A stretch of 64,000 nt of DNA from Eudorina sp. 2006-703-Eu-15 (taxonomy: Eukaryota > Chlorophyta > Chlorophyceae > Chlamydomonadales > Volvocaceae): positions 491,290 to 555,289 of the forward strand of contig BDSI01000004.1 of assembly GCA_003117195.1 (NCBI GenBank), given 5' to 3'. Numbering within the stretch: the first letter of the stretch is position 1; every line of letters begins with the position of its first letter. Made by a program: the position numbers and the translations under genes. Of the stretch, positions 1 through 13,500 are shown in pieces. A model generated the notes under the pieces. The model ran no database searches, was not told the origin of the DNA, and saw only the letters and a list, made by a program, of their open reading frames with translations.

Positions 1-1502
1 CTGCGCCGCGCTGTGCTGCGCCGCGCCGCGGGCCGCGGCGAATTCGAGGGCTACCCGACGCGCTGCACCCACACCGTCCTGCCACATTCTGAACATCCGA
101 CTATCGCCTGATTGATCGTACACTTCAACAAAACCAAACTGGACACCCATCAATCACGACACACGGGCACACACGACCGGGCCGGGCCGGGCCGAGCTCA
201 TGTTGAGCTGTACGACATTGTCGTACAGATCCCGGGCACCCGTTTTTGAGACCATCAGCAACAGCAGTCCAAACAGCGCTCCTCTCCCAGAGGCCCAGGG
301 CCATCAGGGCCAGGGCCAGCTACGGCCATGTGTCTGTGCGCTGCCTACGCAACCGCTCCAGATGACGAATCCGTGTGGACATAGAAGTGTGCTTTCCCGG
401 GGCGCATGCATACGTCTTCCTCACTCATTGCGTCCTGTGGCGCTGCTGCCCGATCAGGATACCAGGTGCCCAGTGCATCGGGCGGGCGCTCTGGCACAGA
501 GGCCATGCCAGATATTCTCCGCTGTCCGGGTCCGAACCAGACGACGCGGGGGGGGGCCCTTCCCCAAACGCAGCTCCGGCAGCGACAGCCCTTCCTAACC
601 CCCGTGGTGGACCTAGGCCACAGCCCTCGCGCCTCAACGTTCGCTGCCGCTCAGTCACGTGGCAGCCGCGGCTGTCACCAGCACCCCCCGCTCGCCGCAG
701 CAGGCCGCTTACCGCTGCAACGTTGTGAGGGGGCCGGGGGCGGGGGCGGGGGCGGGCGGGGGATGTCACCATGGATGCCCCCGGTCCCCACGGGACGTTC
801 CTCCATTCAGCACTTTGCTATACGCTACGCTACGCTACACTGCACTGCACAGTGCTGCAGTTGTGCACGGCTACCCCACGGCGTCCGACACGTCTTGTAT
901 AATGCCCCCAGCCGCCGACAAAAAGAAACAAATGCGGGGTGCCGGCCAAACAAGGCGTGCACATCATCACCCGCTGTTGGTCCAACACACCACCAAACGG
1001 AAACACAGCGGTGGCAGCGCACCTCACCCCCCGCCCCGTCCCGCCATACCGCACAACGCGTACGTCGTCCGGAGGTGCCGTCCCCCGGCCCAAGCGCCCA
1101 ACCCCCCGCCTTCAGGATGCTGCCTCTGCCCCTGCCTCCTGCGATTTTGTGCTTTAGCTCTACAGCCTCACGCCAACGTTATCTGCACCTGTCGCAACAA
1201 GCAAGCCGGCGTTCCAATACCCTCGTAATACAACAAATTCACCCGCCGGTGGCTGGACCCCCTGATGTCAATCAAGACAGCGGAGCGGCGGCTGACCCCA
1301 GAGCGCCTCCGAGCCCACACGTGCAGCGTACCAGTCTCAGGTCTCAGGACTCCCCAGGACTCCCCAGAAATCCCCGTGTTTTGGTGGGGGAGGAGTGCTC
1401 CCCGACGCCGGGCTGGGTGTGTCTGGGTTGTTTCTTTTCAAATCCCCGACGCCCCCCACCACAACACGCCCCACTGCGCACCGGTCTCCCCCGCAACGCC
1501 CC
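1..1502. other. Gene-free left flank, downstream of the ankyrin/CCCH gene
   Basis: No reading frame here has a recognisable domain or splice-consistent neighbours. The overlapping frames on both strands look like GC-rich chance frames. The stretch lies past the stop of the minus-strand ankyrin/CCCH gene and probably holds its 3' UTR and spacer. I found no TGTAA polyadenylation signal on the minus strand here. The extreme left end is a GC-rich low-complexity run built on GCCGCG. Confidence 0.5.
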
Positions 1503-4500
1503 TCACCGCCCGGTTCCGGAGTGGCTGGAGCTCGACGGCGGTGAGTAGGACAGATCATCAGGGAGGGACAACCCCAGAGGCTGCTGCTGCTGCTGCTGGG
1601 GTTGCTGCTGCTGCTGCTGCTGCTGCAGTAGCGGCTGCAGCTGCTCGTGCGGCTTCTTGACCTGCACGCCAACACCGCTGGCCGGCGGCGGCGGCGAGCC
1701 CGGGATGGTCAGCACTGCCGCGAAGGTTGCGCCCGTCGCGTTGTCCCTCAGCTGCACGGCCTGCTGATGGGCAGCAGCACCAGCGCCGCCGCCGCCGCCG
1801 CCCGCACTGCCTCCCAGGCCGCCCGCCGGCATCGAGTGCGTCATCAAGTGAGGGTGGTGGCGGTCCAACACGACCAGACCCCCGGACAAGCCCCCGGGCA
1901 GGGCGGTGGCCCCCGTTGCACCCACCATCGAGGTGCTGTGACGCAAGTACGGGCCGGAGGCCTTGGGCGCCAGCAGCTGCTCTGCAGACAGGAGCTCGCC
2001 GCCGCCGCCGCCACCTCCGCCCCCAGAGGCACCCATGCCGGTGCTGGTACGGGCGACCATGCCGGCGCCGGCGCCCGGGGCGAACGCCTCCGCTCCAGGC
2101 GCGCCGAAAGCGAAGCTCCCGACCGCATTGCTCTGGCAGACGGCTCCACAACCCGTCTGCGCCACCAGCTGCAGCTGCTGCTGCGGCTGCTGGATCTGTG
2201 TGTGAGACACCGAGGCGGGTGGAGGCGATCCCGGCACTAGGTGCAGCAGCTGGGCGGCGGCGGCGGCGCCGCCGCCGCCGCCGCCAGCACTGCTGTGGGC
2301 TTGCGGCGAGGACGCCGTCGCGACGGCGCCCAGAGTGTGAACGTACCGACATCGATCGCCGTCGCGGCAGAAGCCCTGCAAATGGAAGCGACACATCCTG
2401 CTGGCTCCGGCGACGCCGCCGACGGCTGTGATTGCAGCGCCGCGCAGGCCCCCGGGGCCCAGGTGCAGCAGCTGCAGCGCGCCGTCGGCCTGGCCCGGCG
2501 GCGGCTGCGACAGCTGGCCCGGCGGCGCCGGATGACCCCAGTCCAGGACCTGCATCCCCCCGCCAGCTGTCCCGGCGCAAGAGCCCAAGCCCAGATGATG
2601 AAGGGCGCCCGGCGGCGGCGACACCAGCGCGCCGCCGACCCCGCCGCAGCTGCTGACGGCGGCTGCGGCGGCTGCGGTGCCGCCGCCGCCGTCCGGTGCC
2701 AGATCCAAGCCCGAATGGAACGAGGGCGGGGTCCAGAAGCCGCTCCGCGCCACCAAACTGCCCCCGGCCCCCGGCTGCAAGTGTAGGCTGGCGCGGCCGC
2801 CGCCGCCCGCGCCACCACCGACCGCGCCGCCCACAGCACCAACCCCACCTTGCCCCAACCCCGCCGCCAGCTGCACCAACGGCTGGCCCGTGCTTGGCAT
2901 GCCTCCGGCGCCCAGCGGCCGTACCTGTACGATGCCGTGCATGCCTGCACTGGCCGTGGCGACGGTCGTGCGCGGGGACGCGTGCACGGCCATCAGACCT
3001 GGCGCCGCCGTCGGGTCCGGCACGTGGATCTGCAGGCCGTGTACGAGACCGCCGCCGCCGCCGCCGCCGGGCACGCCGAGCGCGTGGCGCGCGTTGGCCG
3101 CCAGACGGCCGCCGCCGCCGCCCCCACTCGACTCATCGCTGCCGCAGGAGGTCGGGACCGGCCCACCCGCCTGCTGCCCATTGAACATCAGCGCGCCAGG
3201 GGCGACCACCGCCCCGGCCCCCAGAGCACCTGTTGGCCAGCCGCAGGCCGCACCGGCCCCATTCACGTCAGGCTTGGGCCCGCCGAGCATGGCTCCGAAG
3301 TCCCCCATGGACGCTTGCAGGGCGGTGAACAGCGACCCATGGGCCACCGTACTGCCAGTCAGCATCGGGCTGTCAAGCCCCCAGCTAGCGCCGCCCAGGT
3401 CCACAAAGCCAAACCGCGGCTTCGCTGCCTGACCGCCGGCGCCGCCACCGTTGCTGACGCCGCCGCCACCAGGGCCCGCCGCGACCGTCCCCGCAGCAGC
3501 GGCGGCAGCCGCGCCGTCCGCCGCGGCCGCGTTGCCGCTGACTGATGGCGGCAGCGTCAGCGACGACACGTCTGAGTTGGCGTGGCCTGTGCCGGGCTGG
3601 CCTGCGGAGATGGTGGACAGCGACGCGCCGCCGCCCACGAGCCCGAACAGGCAGCCGCCGCCGCCACCGCCTGCGGCGGCAGTCTGCGCGATGACGTCAT
3701 CCGCCGACGCGACCGAGCTCATGACTGACGATGTGCGCTGGCTGGGCGACCGATCCAGGATGCTGTCGGCGCCAGCAACCGTGACGCCGGACGCGGAGCG
3801 TGCGATGGAGGCGCCGCCGCTGCCGGCCACGGCAGCCGCTGTGACAACCCCGCCGCCGCCGCCGCCGCCGCCGCCGGCGGCGGACGAGCTGGTGGGCACG
3901 CCGCCTACGACGGCTGAGACGCCCCATGGGGGCGGCGCGACAGCACAGGGCGGACTGACTTCGTTGTCCATATCCAGCGCCTCAATCACTTCCTTGTTCA
4001 GCGTGTGTACGACCTCGCTGAGGCTCTCCAGGGAGTCCCCGCGCGTGTGTACGGCGGCCATCACGTAAGCGGTCCGACCCGGCTGCAGCGCCATCGCGCC
4101 AGTGGTGGCGGACGTAGGCGCGTCCACGACAACGAGGTCCGGTCCACGCAACAGCTGCGGCGGGAACAGCTCCTGGGAGGGCCGCGAAAGGGCGGGCCTT
4201 AGGGCGGGCGCAGCGGTTGAGAGGGAGATCGGCGAGCTCACGCCCATCACGACGTCCGGGGAGAGTTTGGAAGCTGCGGCGGCAGCGGCGGCGGCGGCAG
4301 CACCTGTCGCTGCCAAGGGCGGCGGCCCGGGCGCTGCCGCCGACCGGGCGCTGGCGGCGCCGCCCGCCGTCGGTGGGGGCACCTGCGGGTCGCGCGGCAT
4401 GGCGGCCTTGCCCGTCACGGCCACCGCAGCCACGGCAGTGACCGTCACGGCGGCTCCTGCACCGCGTCCGCCCGAGGATGGGGCGCCATGCGCGGCCGCT

Positions 4501-7500
4501 TTACCGCCTGCCTTGCCACCCGCCGAAGCCGCCTTCCCTGCGCCGTTCCCGGTGCCACCCGCCACCTTCTCTGAGGCCGGCGCCGACGTGTGTACAGCAG
4601 CGCCGGGCTCCGCATTAGCCGCCGTTGCCGTCGCCGCAGCCGCAGCGGCAGCACCTGCCATCGCGGCCTTGCCTTTTTGCTGCTGGGGCTGTTGGTGGTT
4701 CTGTTGGTGGTTCGGCTGCTGCTGCTGCTGCTGCTGCTGGTGATGATGGCTGTGGTGGTGGTGGTGCTGTTGCTGCTGCCGTGACTTCTCGGCCTTGGCT
4801 CGCTCGCGCTTCTCGGCCAGGACCCGCTCACGCTCCGCCGCCTCGGCCTTCTCCCGTTTCTGGCGCTCCTGCACCATCCAACCAGCCAACCACCCAGCAA
4901 ACAACCAATTAGAAAACCACGCGCCGTAAGCGCACTTCAATCGATGGCCGGTCAGAACGACCTACATTGCGGCCCAATTCCAGGTCACCCGATTCGAAGT
5001 CATGGACCCACCACGAATGGCGACCCCGAGCCCGCACTTCTCTGCGATGCCTCCCCCGCCCACCGTCTTCCCCATCTGATTGAGTGCTTCGATGACACAC
5101 GCCATGCGCAGCTGCGGGGCCCAGACCGCCTGGCCTCTGGTTTCCTTCCCCCTCACAGCCCCGAGCGCATGACCCGCCCCACTACCACCACCACGCCCAC
5201 AAAAAGCCATCCATATCCGGCTTTGGCTGCATCCACCGACCTTGCCATGCCCAATCCACCCCACTGCCGTGGCGGGCTACACCGCCATCAGCCCAGTGGA
5301 GAGGCCCCGTGTGTCACCCACAACATATCCCTGTGGACCATATCCTTGTGGTCCGTGTCCCTGTGGACCGTGTCCCGGTGGCCTGGCTCTTGCTTCCTCG
5401 ACACAGCCCCGCCCGCACCTGCTCTTGGCGCTGCCGCTCCTGCCGCTCCCGCTCCTGCGCCTCCTTGCGCGCCCGCTCCGCCTCCTGCCGCTCCCGCTCG
5501 ATGCGGGCCAGCTCCGCCTGGTCCTCCTCGAGCACCCGACGGGCCTTGCGGAGCAACGCCCGGACCTGGCGACGATGGGGCGCGATATATGCACCACGGG
5601 CAAGTAATGAGGCAAGCAGCCACGCGTCAACAGCAGGAAGTGAGGGTTAAAAAGAAACAGGAAGTGGGGAGGCAGCTCAGCAGATTGATTAAGGAAGCGT
5701 GGGCGGCATTTCGGTAGTACGTCGAGGCGTTCACGGACGCGCCGCAGGAAGCGACTTGACGCGGAATGCGGAATGAGTTCCTTCCTGGACTGGGCTACAC
5801 GCGGCGTATGGCCGTGGGCCTCTTCCATCCTCACCGCGGTCCAAGCGGGAGAGCCCGCCACAGGCGGCACTCAGCCACCCACACAGGGGCGCATGCTGTC
5901 AGCACCCGATGCAATCCGAGTACCCCCATGCTGTCAGCACCCGATGCAATCCGAGTACCCCCATGCTGTCAGCACCCGATGCACATCCGAATACCCCGCC
6001 GCCCGGGGCATGCGCGGTTGTGGACAGCTGTAACAACAACGCCGTTCGCGTCCCTCATCCCGTTGCAAGCTTCATCCATCCATCCATGGACGCCTATCGC
6101 AGATGCCTCACCGCCGCCACCACTTCGTCGTCGCCACCGCAGCTGCTACTGCTGCTGCCGCTACTGCTCGTCCCAGTGCTGCTGCTGATGTTGCTGCTGC
6201 TGCCATTCCGGCTCCCAAGCGTGGACGACGGCTCCAGCGCGTCGTCGTGCGCTGCCGTCATCCCTTCGCCCCCGCCGCCCGCCGCGCCGCCTCCGCCGCT
6301 TCCGCCGCTGCTGCGCTTGCCCCTCGACGTCTTGCCGACCAGCGAGCCGTTCGCCAGCTTCGGCGCGTGCTGCTGCTGTGCCTGCTGCTGCGGCGCCTGC
6401 TGTCCCGGGCCGCTCTCCGCCTCGCCGCTCCTACTCGACGGCGTCGACGGCGTCGCAGAGCCGCTACCACCGCCGCCGCACCCCGGCTGCTGTGGCTGTG
6501 GTTGCGGCTGCTGCTCGTTGGCAGCGGCCGCCGCCGCCGTCGCCAGTACCCCCTCCGCCTTCTCCAGCGCCTCCCGAAGCACGCTTATCCGCTGCGCCAT
6601 CGACCAATCCGAGTGTGGCTTTAGCGCCGCGTCCAGGGCCTCCCGGGCCACCTGGCCCGCCAGCCGCGTCAGCACGCGTCGGGCGGCGTCCGGCAGCGGC
6701 CCCGCAGTGACCCCGCCCTGCTCCGCTGCCTCCAGCTTCGCCTTGACGGCGGCGTACCGTTCCGCCGCGCCGCCATCGACACCGCCGCCGCCCAGCACCG
6801 CCTCCAGCGCCTGCATCAGCTTGAGCACGCGCTTGGCGTGCTGGACTTTGACGCCCGCGGCCGCCGCCTCCTGTGTTGTTTTTGCCGCACATATAGCGCA
6901 GAGGGGAACAAGCAACAGCTTCGGCGCCAAAAGCGTCTGCATCAACCAGCTCGAGCGAATCACGGCTATGCCAAAGATGCCAGCCATCTCGTTGCGCCGC
7001 GTGCCAAGGAAGCCCCGCGTTCAAGTAGGCAAGCATCAGCTCCGCGTAATGGCGCCAGCCCCAGGAGCCTTGGCTGTGGCCAGGACTGACCGCCCGCCCT
7101 TGCCGACCTTGACAAGAGCCAAGACGTACATCCAAACCAGCGAGACCCAGCCCTGTCCCTGCAGGTGCTGGCAGTCAGATCCCTAGCGAATCCCCTCGGG
7201 CACTGGCGCCGTTGCAGAGACGCGCCCCCGGCACTAGCTCCCGCTCCTTCCCCGCCCCCGCCTCCAGCCGCAGCTTGTGCCTCCCGCCGCGTGCTGGGCG
7301 CGCGTTTGTTTCCTTGTGCTCCCCCCTTCCGTGCAGTTGCTTCGCCCTGGCAACCTCCCGTGATGGTGTCAAGACAGGGAAGGCATGTGCATTTGCCTTG
7401 CACGTGCATTTAACGCATGGGGGTGGACTGGATTATCGATGCATGCGGCACCCCGAACTCCCTGCCCATGTCCCAGGTCCCCAAACTCCCCCTGGAGCAC

Positions 7501-10500
7501 CTGGATGGCCCTGGCCAGGACACCCGTGCTGGCGCCCTCCCGCAGCAACCGAGCCAGCTTGGCGTCACTGACGGTCATGGCCCGCCAGTGCTCCAGCGCC
7601 TTGCGCGCCTTGGTCATATCGGCGGACAGCAAATCCTCCCACCGGCCGGCATCCTGACAACCAGATTTGTGGCGTGTCGTCGTCAGTGGGGAGTGTTTAG
7701 CCAGCCAGACACCCGGACGGGTTGTGTGTTGCATTCAGCACTAATCGTCATTTAGCAATGACCATTCAACAATGTCCATCTAGCATTGATCAATTTTGAG
7801 GGTGGCGCCATTTCATGCTGTTGGCGATCATCACTGGGGTGCATGTTCGGAGAACGACAGGCCTTGACTCGACCCTTCACCCATGCCCATGACACAAGCA
7901 TGGGTGGAGGGCCGAGTCAGGACTTGGTTCGTTCTCCGAACATGCCCCTCGAGCTTACACGCTGCTGGCGGTGCCCCCACGCTGGCAAGTCAACGCAGCA
8001 TGAACTGCTTGTGAGCAGCGGCAGGTTACATCCGGTGGATCCGGGGGCCGGGAACACCGTTGATACAAGACAAGGTTGCGCGCCCTGGCTGACAGACAGA
8101 CGCAAGGTCCCTCAAACTGTCCCGCTCCCGCTCCCGCGTCCCCCGCACCTGCAGCGCCCGCTCCAGCGCCTCCGCGTCCTCAGGTCGCAACTGGTTCTGA
8201 AGGTTTCGGAGCGCTGTCTCCAGCTTGGCACGCATCCGGGCAGCTTCCTGCAGGTGCGCCCGCAGCTCCACCGAGGTCCGGTACGACTCCGGGTCCAGCT
8301 CCTCTGCCCCGATCTGTACCACATCACGACACGGTACGGCACGCAGGGCCCGGATCAGAGCAGAGCGGGACGAACCCATCAGTACCATGCCGTGCAACGT
8401 CACCCAGGACCGCTCCCGCCCCAAAAGGCTTCGAGCCGGGGCTAAGCCGGGTCTTAACGTGGTTCTAACGTGGTTCTGAGGATTCCCAGGTCCAACCAAT
8501 TGTCCTCAGTGCACGCGTCCGGCATCGGCCTCTCCTGCGTTACGCAGCCGCGAACGGAACCCAGCGCCCAGGCCAGCTGTCCCAAAGCGCCCAGTTCGGA
8601 CAGCGCGCCTCATTCCACCGGTTCACAGGCGCCTCGGCGACGACCCAGCCGTGTACGATATCGCGGCGCTCGCGCCCCCACACCCCTCCCTCCCTGCCTC
8701 CTCACCACAACGACACCCGGTTAAGACCTCGAACCCCCCGGCACCACGCCCACCTTCTTGGCATTATAGATCGCCGCTTCCAGCCTGGCCAGGTCCGTCA
8801 GGGTCCGGTACGACGCCGCCGCTTTCGACAGCGCCTCCGCCGCCCGCTCCGTGTCCAGCCTCCGCCGCGCCGCCGCCATCAGCGGGCCCAGCACCTCCGA
8901 CAGCCCGGCCACGGGCGCACCGCCCAGGCTGCTGAGCGTGCTGGCGGCCGCCTCGGCCTTGTTGAGCGCTAGCTTCAACTGCATAGGCCCCGACGGCCGC
9001 CGCGCCATGACGGCCTCCAGCTGGCGGGAGGCCTCGGCGGCCGCTGACACCGCCGCCATCTCCTTCAACAACCGTTTCGCCTGCGGACGACAGCAAATAT
9101 GCGGACGAACCGCGCACAGGCAGCGGTCCCGCAATCGACACGCCAACACCAACACGCTCAGCTTTTCTCCTTGACAACACCAACACCAACAGATCATGAT
9201 GAGACGTAGCCCCAGGTGTTTGCCGGCGAGATATGCCAGAGAACGTCAGACCCGACATCCGCGAAAGTGCGGCACGGTGCATGCATGCAAATTTCTTGCT
9301 GGGCTCCCGGGGCGCCCGCCCCCGAAATCGCCCCTACCCAATCCCCTATTTTTATCCCAGCGCATTGGCCAGCAGCAGCCCCATTCGTACCTTCGTGACG
9401 CTGATGTTGGCGTCCTTGGCCTCGTTCATAGCTGCTTCAAGTTGCCGCATCCGGCGTTCCCATTCCGCCAGGTCAGGCGGCTGCGCCGCCTCGCCTCCCG
9501 CCGCCGCCGCCGCACCCCCGGCGCTGCCGTCGCCCATACCCACCCCACCACTGCCACCCGCCACCGCTCCAGACGCCGCCGCGTGACCATTCGCCTCCGG
9601 TCTCCCCGGCCCGACCGACCCCCCCGATGCTGCCGCCGCACATCCCTTCTGCGGCGACATCGGTCCGGGCCCGGGCCGTTGCGCCTCAGGCTCCGCCGCC
9701 GCCGCCCTCCCTTCCGCCGACCTCGACCCTGCTCCCGCCCCCGCGGGGACCGCCGCCAGGGAGAAGCCCAGTGGCTGGGTGGCGGTGTACGACCGCACCT
9801 CCTCCACTGCGCTCTCGAGCTTCTCCAGCGCCTGGGCCCGCTGCGTCCAGCGCGACAGGAGGTCCTGCGCGGCGTCCAGCTCCGGGCCCAGGCGGCTCCG
9901 GAACGGCTCCCCGACCCGGATGGCGTCCGTAAGCGCCGCTACCGCTTCGGTGGTGCCCCCGCCGGCGCCGCCCAGCGCCGCTGCGCCGCGCGCGCCTACG
10001 AATTCCCGCAGCCGCGCCGCCGCCGCCAGCTCCGCGACGGCGTTGGCGACCACCAACCGCATTATGTGCGCCAGCATGGGGCTGGGCAGCGAGGCGAGCG
10101 TAATGGCCTGGTCCAGGGCCGCCACCACCTCCGCATTCACAGGCCGCGCCAGAATGGGCGAGTTGTCGGGGGTGTAGCTGACCGCGGCTTGCACCACCTC
10201 CTGCTCAGGGGGACAGTAAGAGAGCACGGCAGCAGGCATCGCCCCGGGGGCAAAGGTTGGGCATTGAAGAGGTCCGTCGTCAAGGACGTCTGCAGACCAA
10301 CCGTGACCCCATGATGTGATGATGTCTGCCCCCAACTAAAAACCAGTGGAGGCAGCGTCGGCACAAACATTCATCATTTCCTGCTACAACGTCTCCACAT
10401 TGGGAAAGCTGACCGTGAGCTGTCTGTAAGCTAAGCTGTCTGAAAGCTTGGCGCAACATGACACCCGAAATGGCCCAGCTGCGACCCATCCGCCGCTGCG

Positions 10501-13500
10501 GCGGCGACTCTCAGTGACCCCCGCCGGACCCCACAGCCACCCAGCGTTGGCCGCGGACCTGCAGCGTCTTCGTGGGCGGCATCGTCTGCCCGTGCAGTGC
10601 CTCCGCCAGGTACAGGTCCGAGTCCGCGGTCTTGGCCCACCGCTGCAGCGCCGCCACGTGCCGCGGGTCCAGCACGCCCGCGCCCTGCGTCAGCCCCGCC
10701 TTCTCCAGCCTGTCCCACTCGCGCAGGCACTGCTCCGCGCGCCACACCAGCGACCGCGTCGGGGAGGTCTGCGCCTCCGTCTCCAGCAGCAGGCATATAT
10801 GCACGTACACCACGCGCGCTAGGGCCTGCGGGCAGAGACGGAGCGCGAGATGCCACGGGGTGGAGCGTAATCGGTATGGGAGTTTATGCCATGCGCGTTG
10901 TGATAGGACACGAGTTTGAAGGTGCGACCCAAGAAAAGGGATTTCTTGTGAGGCATAACGCAGGACAGCTTTCCTGCGCCCTCTGAAGCGCCAGGTCCCG
11001 TCGGGCATCCACTCCGTGCCACCCGCCCCTCACCTGCCCTACTGCCCGCCACCGCTCCGGGTGCGCCTGCTTGACGCGGTCCACCTTCCCGAACAACCGT
11101 GTCGCCTGTATGTGCGCCATGCGCACCGCCTGGATCGCTAACGCCGCACAGCCGGGGCAAGTGCATCCGCGGAACTTGAGCAGCACGCTCTCCGCCCAGC
11201 ACGAGTACAGCTCCGCCTGCGGGTAGCAGGGCGAGACGTTGGGTTGGGCGGGGCATTGGTAGCTACGGAACAGCCCGTGGGCGGGTTCTGGACCTAGGGT
11301 CTACGCGCCTCTGGAAATCGCCGCACGGCGACAGCTTTTGTTGTCAGGAAAAGGCAGGCTGCTGCAGGCCATGTACAGGCTACGCGATTTCCTCTTGGCA
11401 GGGGCAATTCCGGAGGGGGCAGGCGAAAGATGTCTTCCCGGACCCATGGCTCACACAGCATGATCCCACAGATCCTCCTCAGCCGGCCTGTCTCCCCGAG
11501 CTTGCCACCTGTACCCAATCGACGCCCCTGGTGTTGCACCCGAGCCCCTACATCGCCCCGCACCCCATCGCCCAAACCCCATCCGCCGAACACCCCATCC
11601 GCCCAGAATCCCATCCGCCCAACACCCCATGCAGCCGCTGCCGCAGCCGCTGCCGCACCTGTTCGTCCTCCAACACATGCGTTTCGCGCGACTCCGCGCC
11701 GCCCGCCTGCACCAGCTCCGCAAAGACCTGCGGCACCGTGTCCCCGTGCAGGTCGAGCGACTGCAGCGCGTGGACCGACCGCACAAAGCACTTGAACGCC
11801 TTCTCCGACGCCAGCTCCTCGCCCGTGCTGCTGGTGCCGCTCTCCTGCAGGTGCGAGTTGATGTCGTGTATCTGACTGATGGGCGGCGGGGGCGGCGGAG
11901 ACGACTTATTGGGGTCCGTGAAGCAGAGCTGCGATATGTCGGGCGGTCCGCGTTGGAAGGCTGCCGACTCCATGCACTCCTGTTTAGCCTGCTTGAGGTG
12001 TCGGAGTCCCGACTCGGCCTCGGAGCGCATTCGCGTCACGAGCGCGTGCGCGCGCGCTCGCGCCGCGGCGACTTTTTGCTGCCGCCGGGTGTCTATGTGC
12101 CGCTCAACCACCGGCCTGTCAGTGTTGGGTGTGTGGGGGAGGGGGAGAGTACAGGAAAATGGTAGAGGTCAAGAGGGCGGGTAGGTCAAGGGGGCGAGTA
12201 TGTGGCGCAGTAGCGCGACCAAACGAATGCCGCAACCCATGGCCCGGCTGTCCGTTGCGTTCGATGTGGCATCTATCTGCAAGACGCGCGGCCGGCTAGA
12301 CACCAGGTTCTGAGAGCTCCCGGGCAGCGGCCGCAACAACCCGACCTGTTGAGCCTTCCGCGGTAAGTCCGCGCACGCGACGGCATGCGGAGCAAACTGA
12401 TACCCCTCGATGCCGCCTGGTGAATGGATGCGAGCTTTACCTTTCGCGCTAACAACCTACTTGTCGAACGGGACGCTCCGCCTGTGCTGCCCTGCCCCGG
12501 CCCATGTCCCCATGCCATGCATCCCATAAACCCCCCAACGCAACCCTGGTAAACGCACTCACCTGATGATGCTGGTGTAACAACCTGCCTGTCCTAAAAG
12601 GCACAGGAGGCAAAACACGACCAGCCGCAGCCAGCAGAAGAGTCCCACGCCAAAGCTGAAGAAGCAGCGCCGCGCGATGAGGCTGCGCGCCAACCGGCTC
12701 CGGCACTCCCACACCTCCTGATCGTTGGGGCCCATGCAGCGGCAACAGCGCTGCGCCGAAGAAGACCCGCCCGCCGCTGCGCCACACGCCCCGCAGCCGC
12801 TGCCGGCCCGGTCGCCGCACACCGGGACCTGCTCGATGGGCAGCTCGCCGGCCGCGGTTTTGAGAGTGGGGTCCGCGCCGCAGTAGAGCAGATGGTCCAC
12901 CTGGGCCGGGTTGCCCCGAAGAGCGGCGCAGTGCAGCGGCGTGGCGCCGTCCAGCACCGCCGCCACCGTCTCCCGGACCACCAGCGGGGCCGATTTATCG
13001 TCCTGAAGGAGGACGAGATGGGCGAGGGAAGCGAAAAGCGGGCATGGAGGTGGACAGCTGGAAAGGCAGGCCGCGGAACTGGGATCCACGCCGGAACCCG
13101 GATGGAAACTGAGGGACCCGACAGGGCCCGTCCGCAACTACGGAACAGACACGCATACATAAAATGCCAAATGACACGGGGTGCTGGGCCAGGGCCGCTG
13201 CCAGGCCGCTGTGACGGAGCTGCTTGCCAAGCAGCCTTGCCCCTTACGGGGCCCAAGCGCAGGCCGTATACAGACTACCGTAATGTTTGAACCGCTCTCC
13301 AGGCGTGCAGCGTCTGCTGGCTACATGCCCACTGGCTGCCTTTGCAGCTGATTCAGCGCCCTGTGTTGCGGGCGCCCCCTTCCCCAGACAAGGGTACTCC
13401 CGCGAGGGGGAGCAGGCCGCCTTCAGAACCGCTCATTCATCAAACAGGCCTGCGCGGTAAGCGAGGTCCGCAGGTTCCACTCCCACTCCACGTCATGCTG

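Noticed and set aside
5892..5999. Short regularly spaced repeats as a CRISPR array
   Set aside because: Direct tandem copies without unique spacers, in a nuclear intron.
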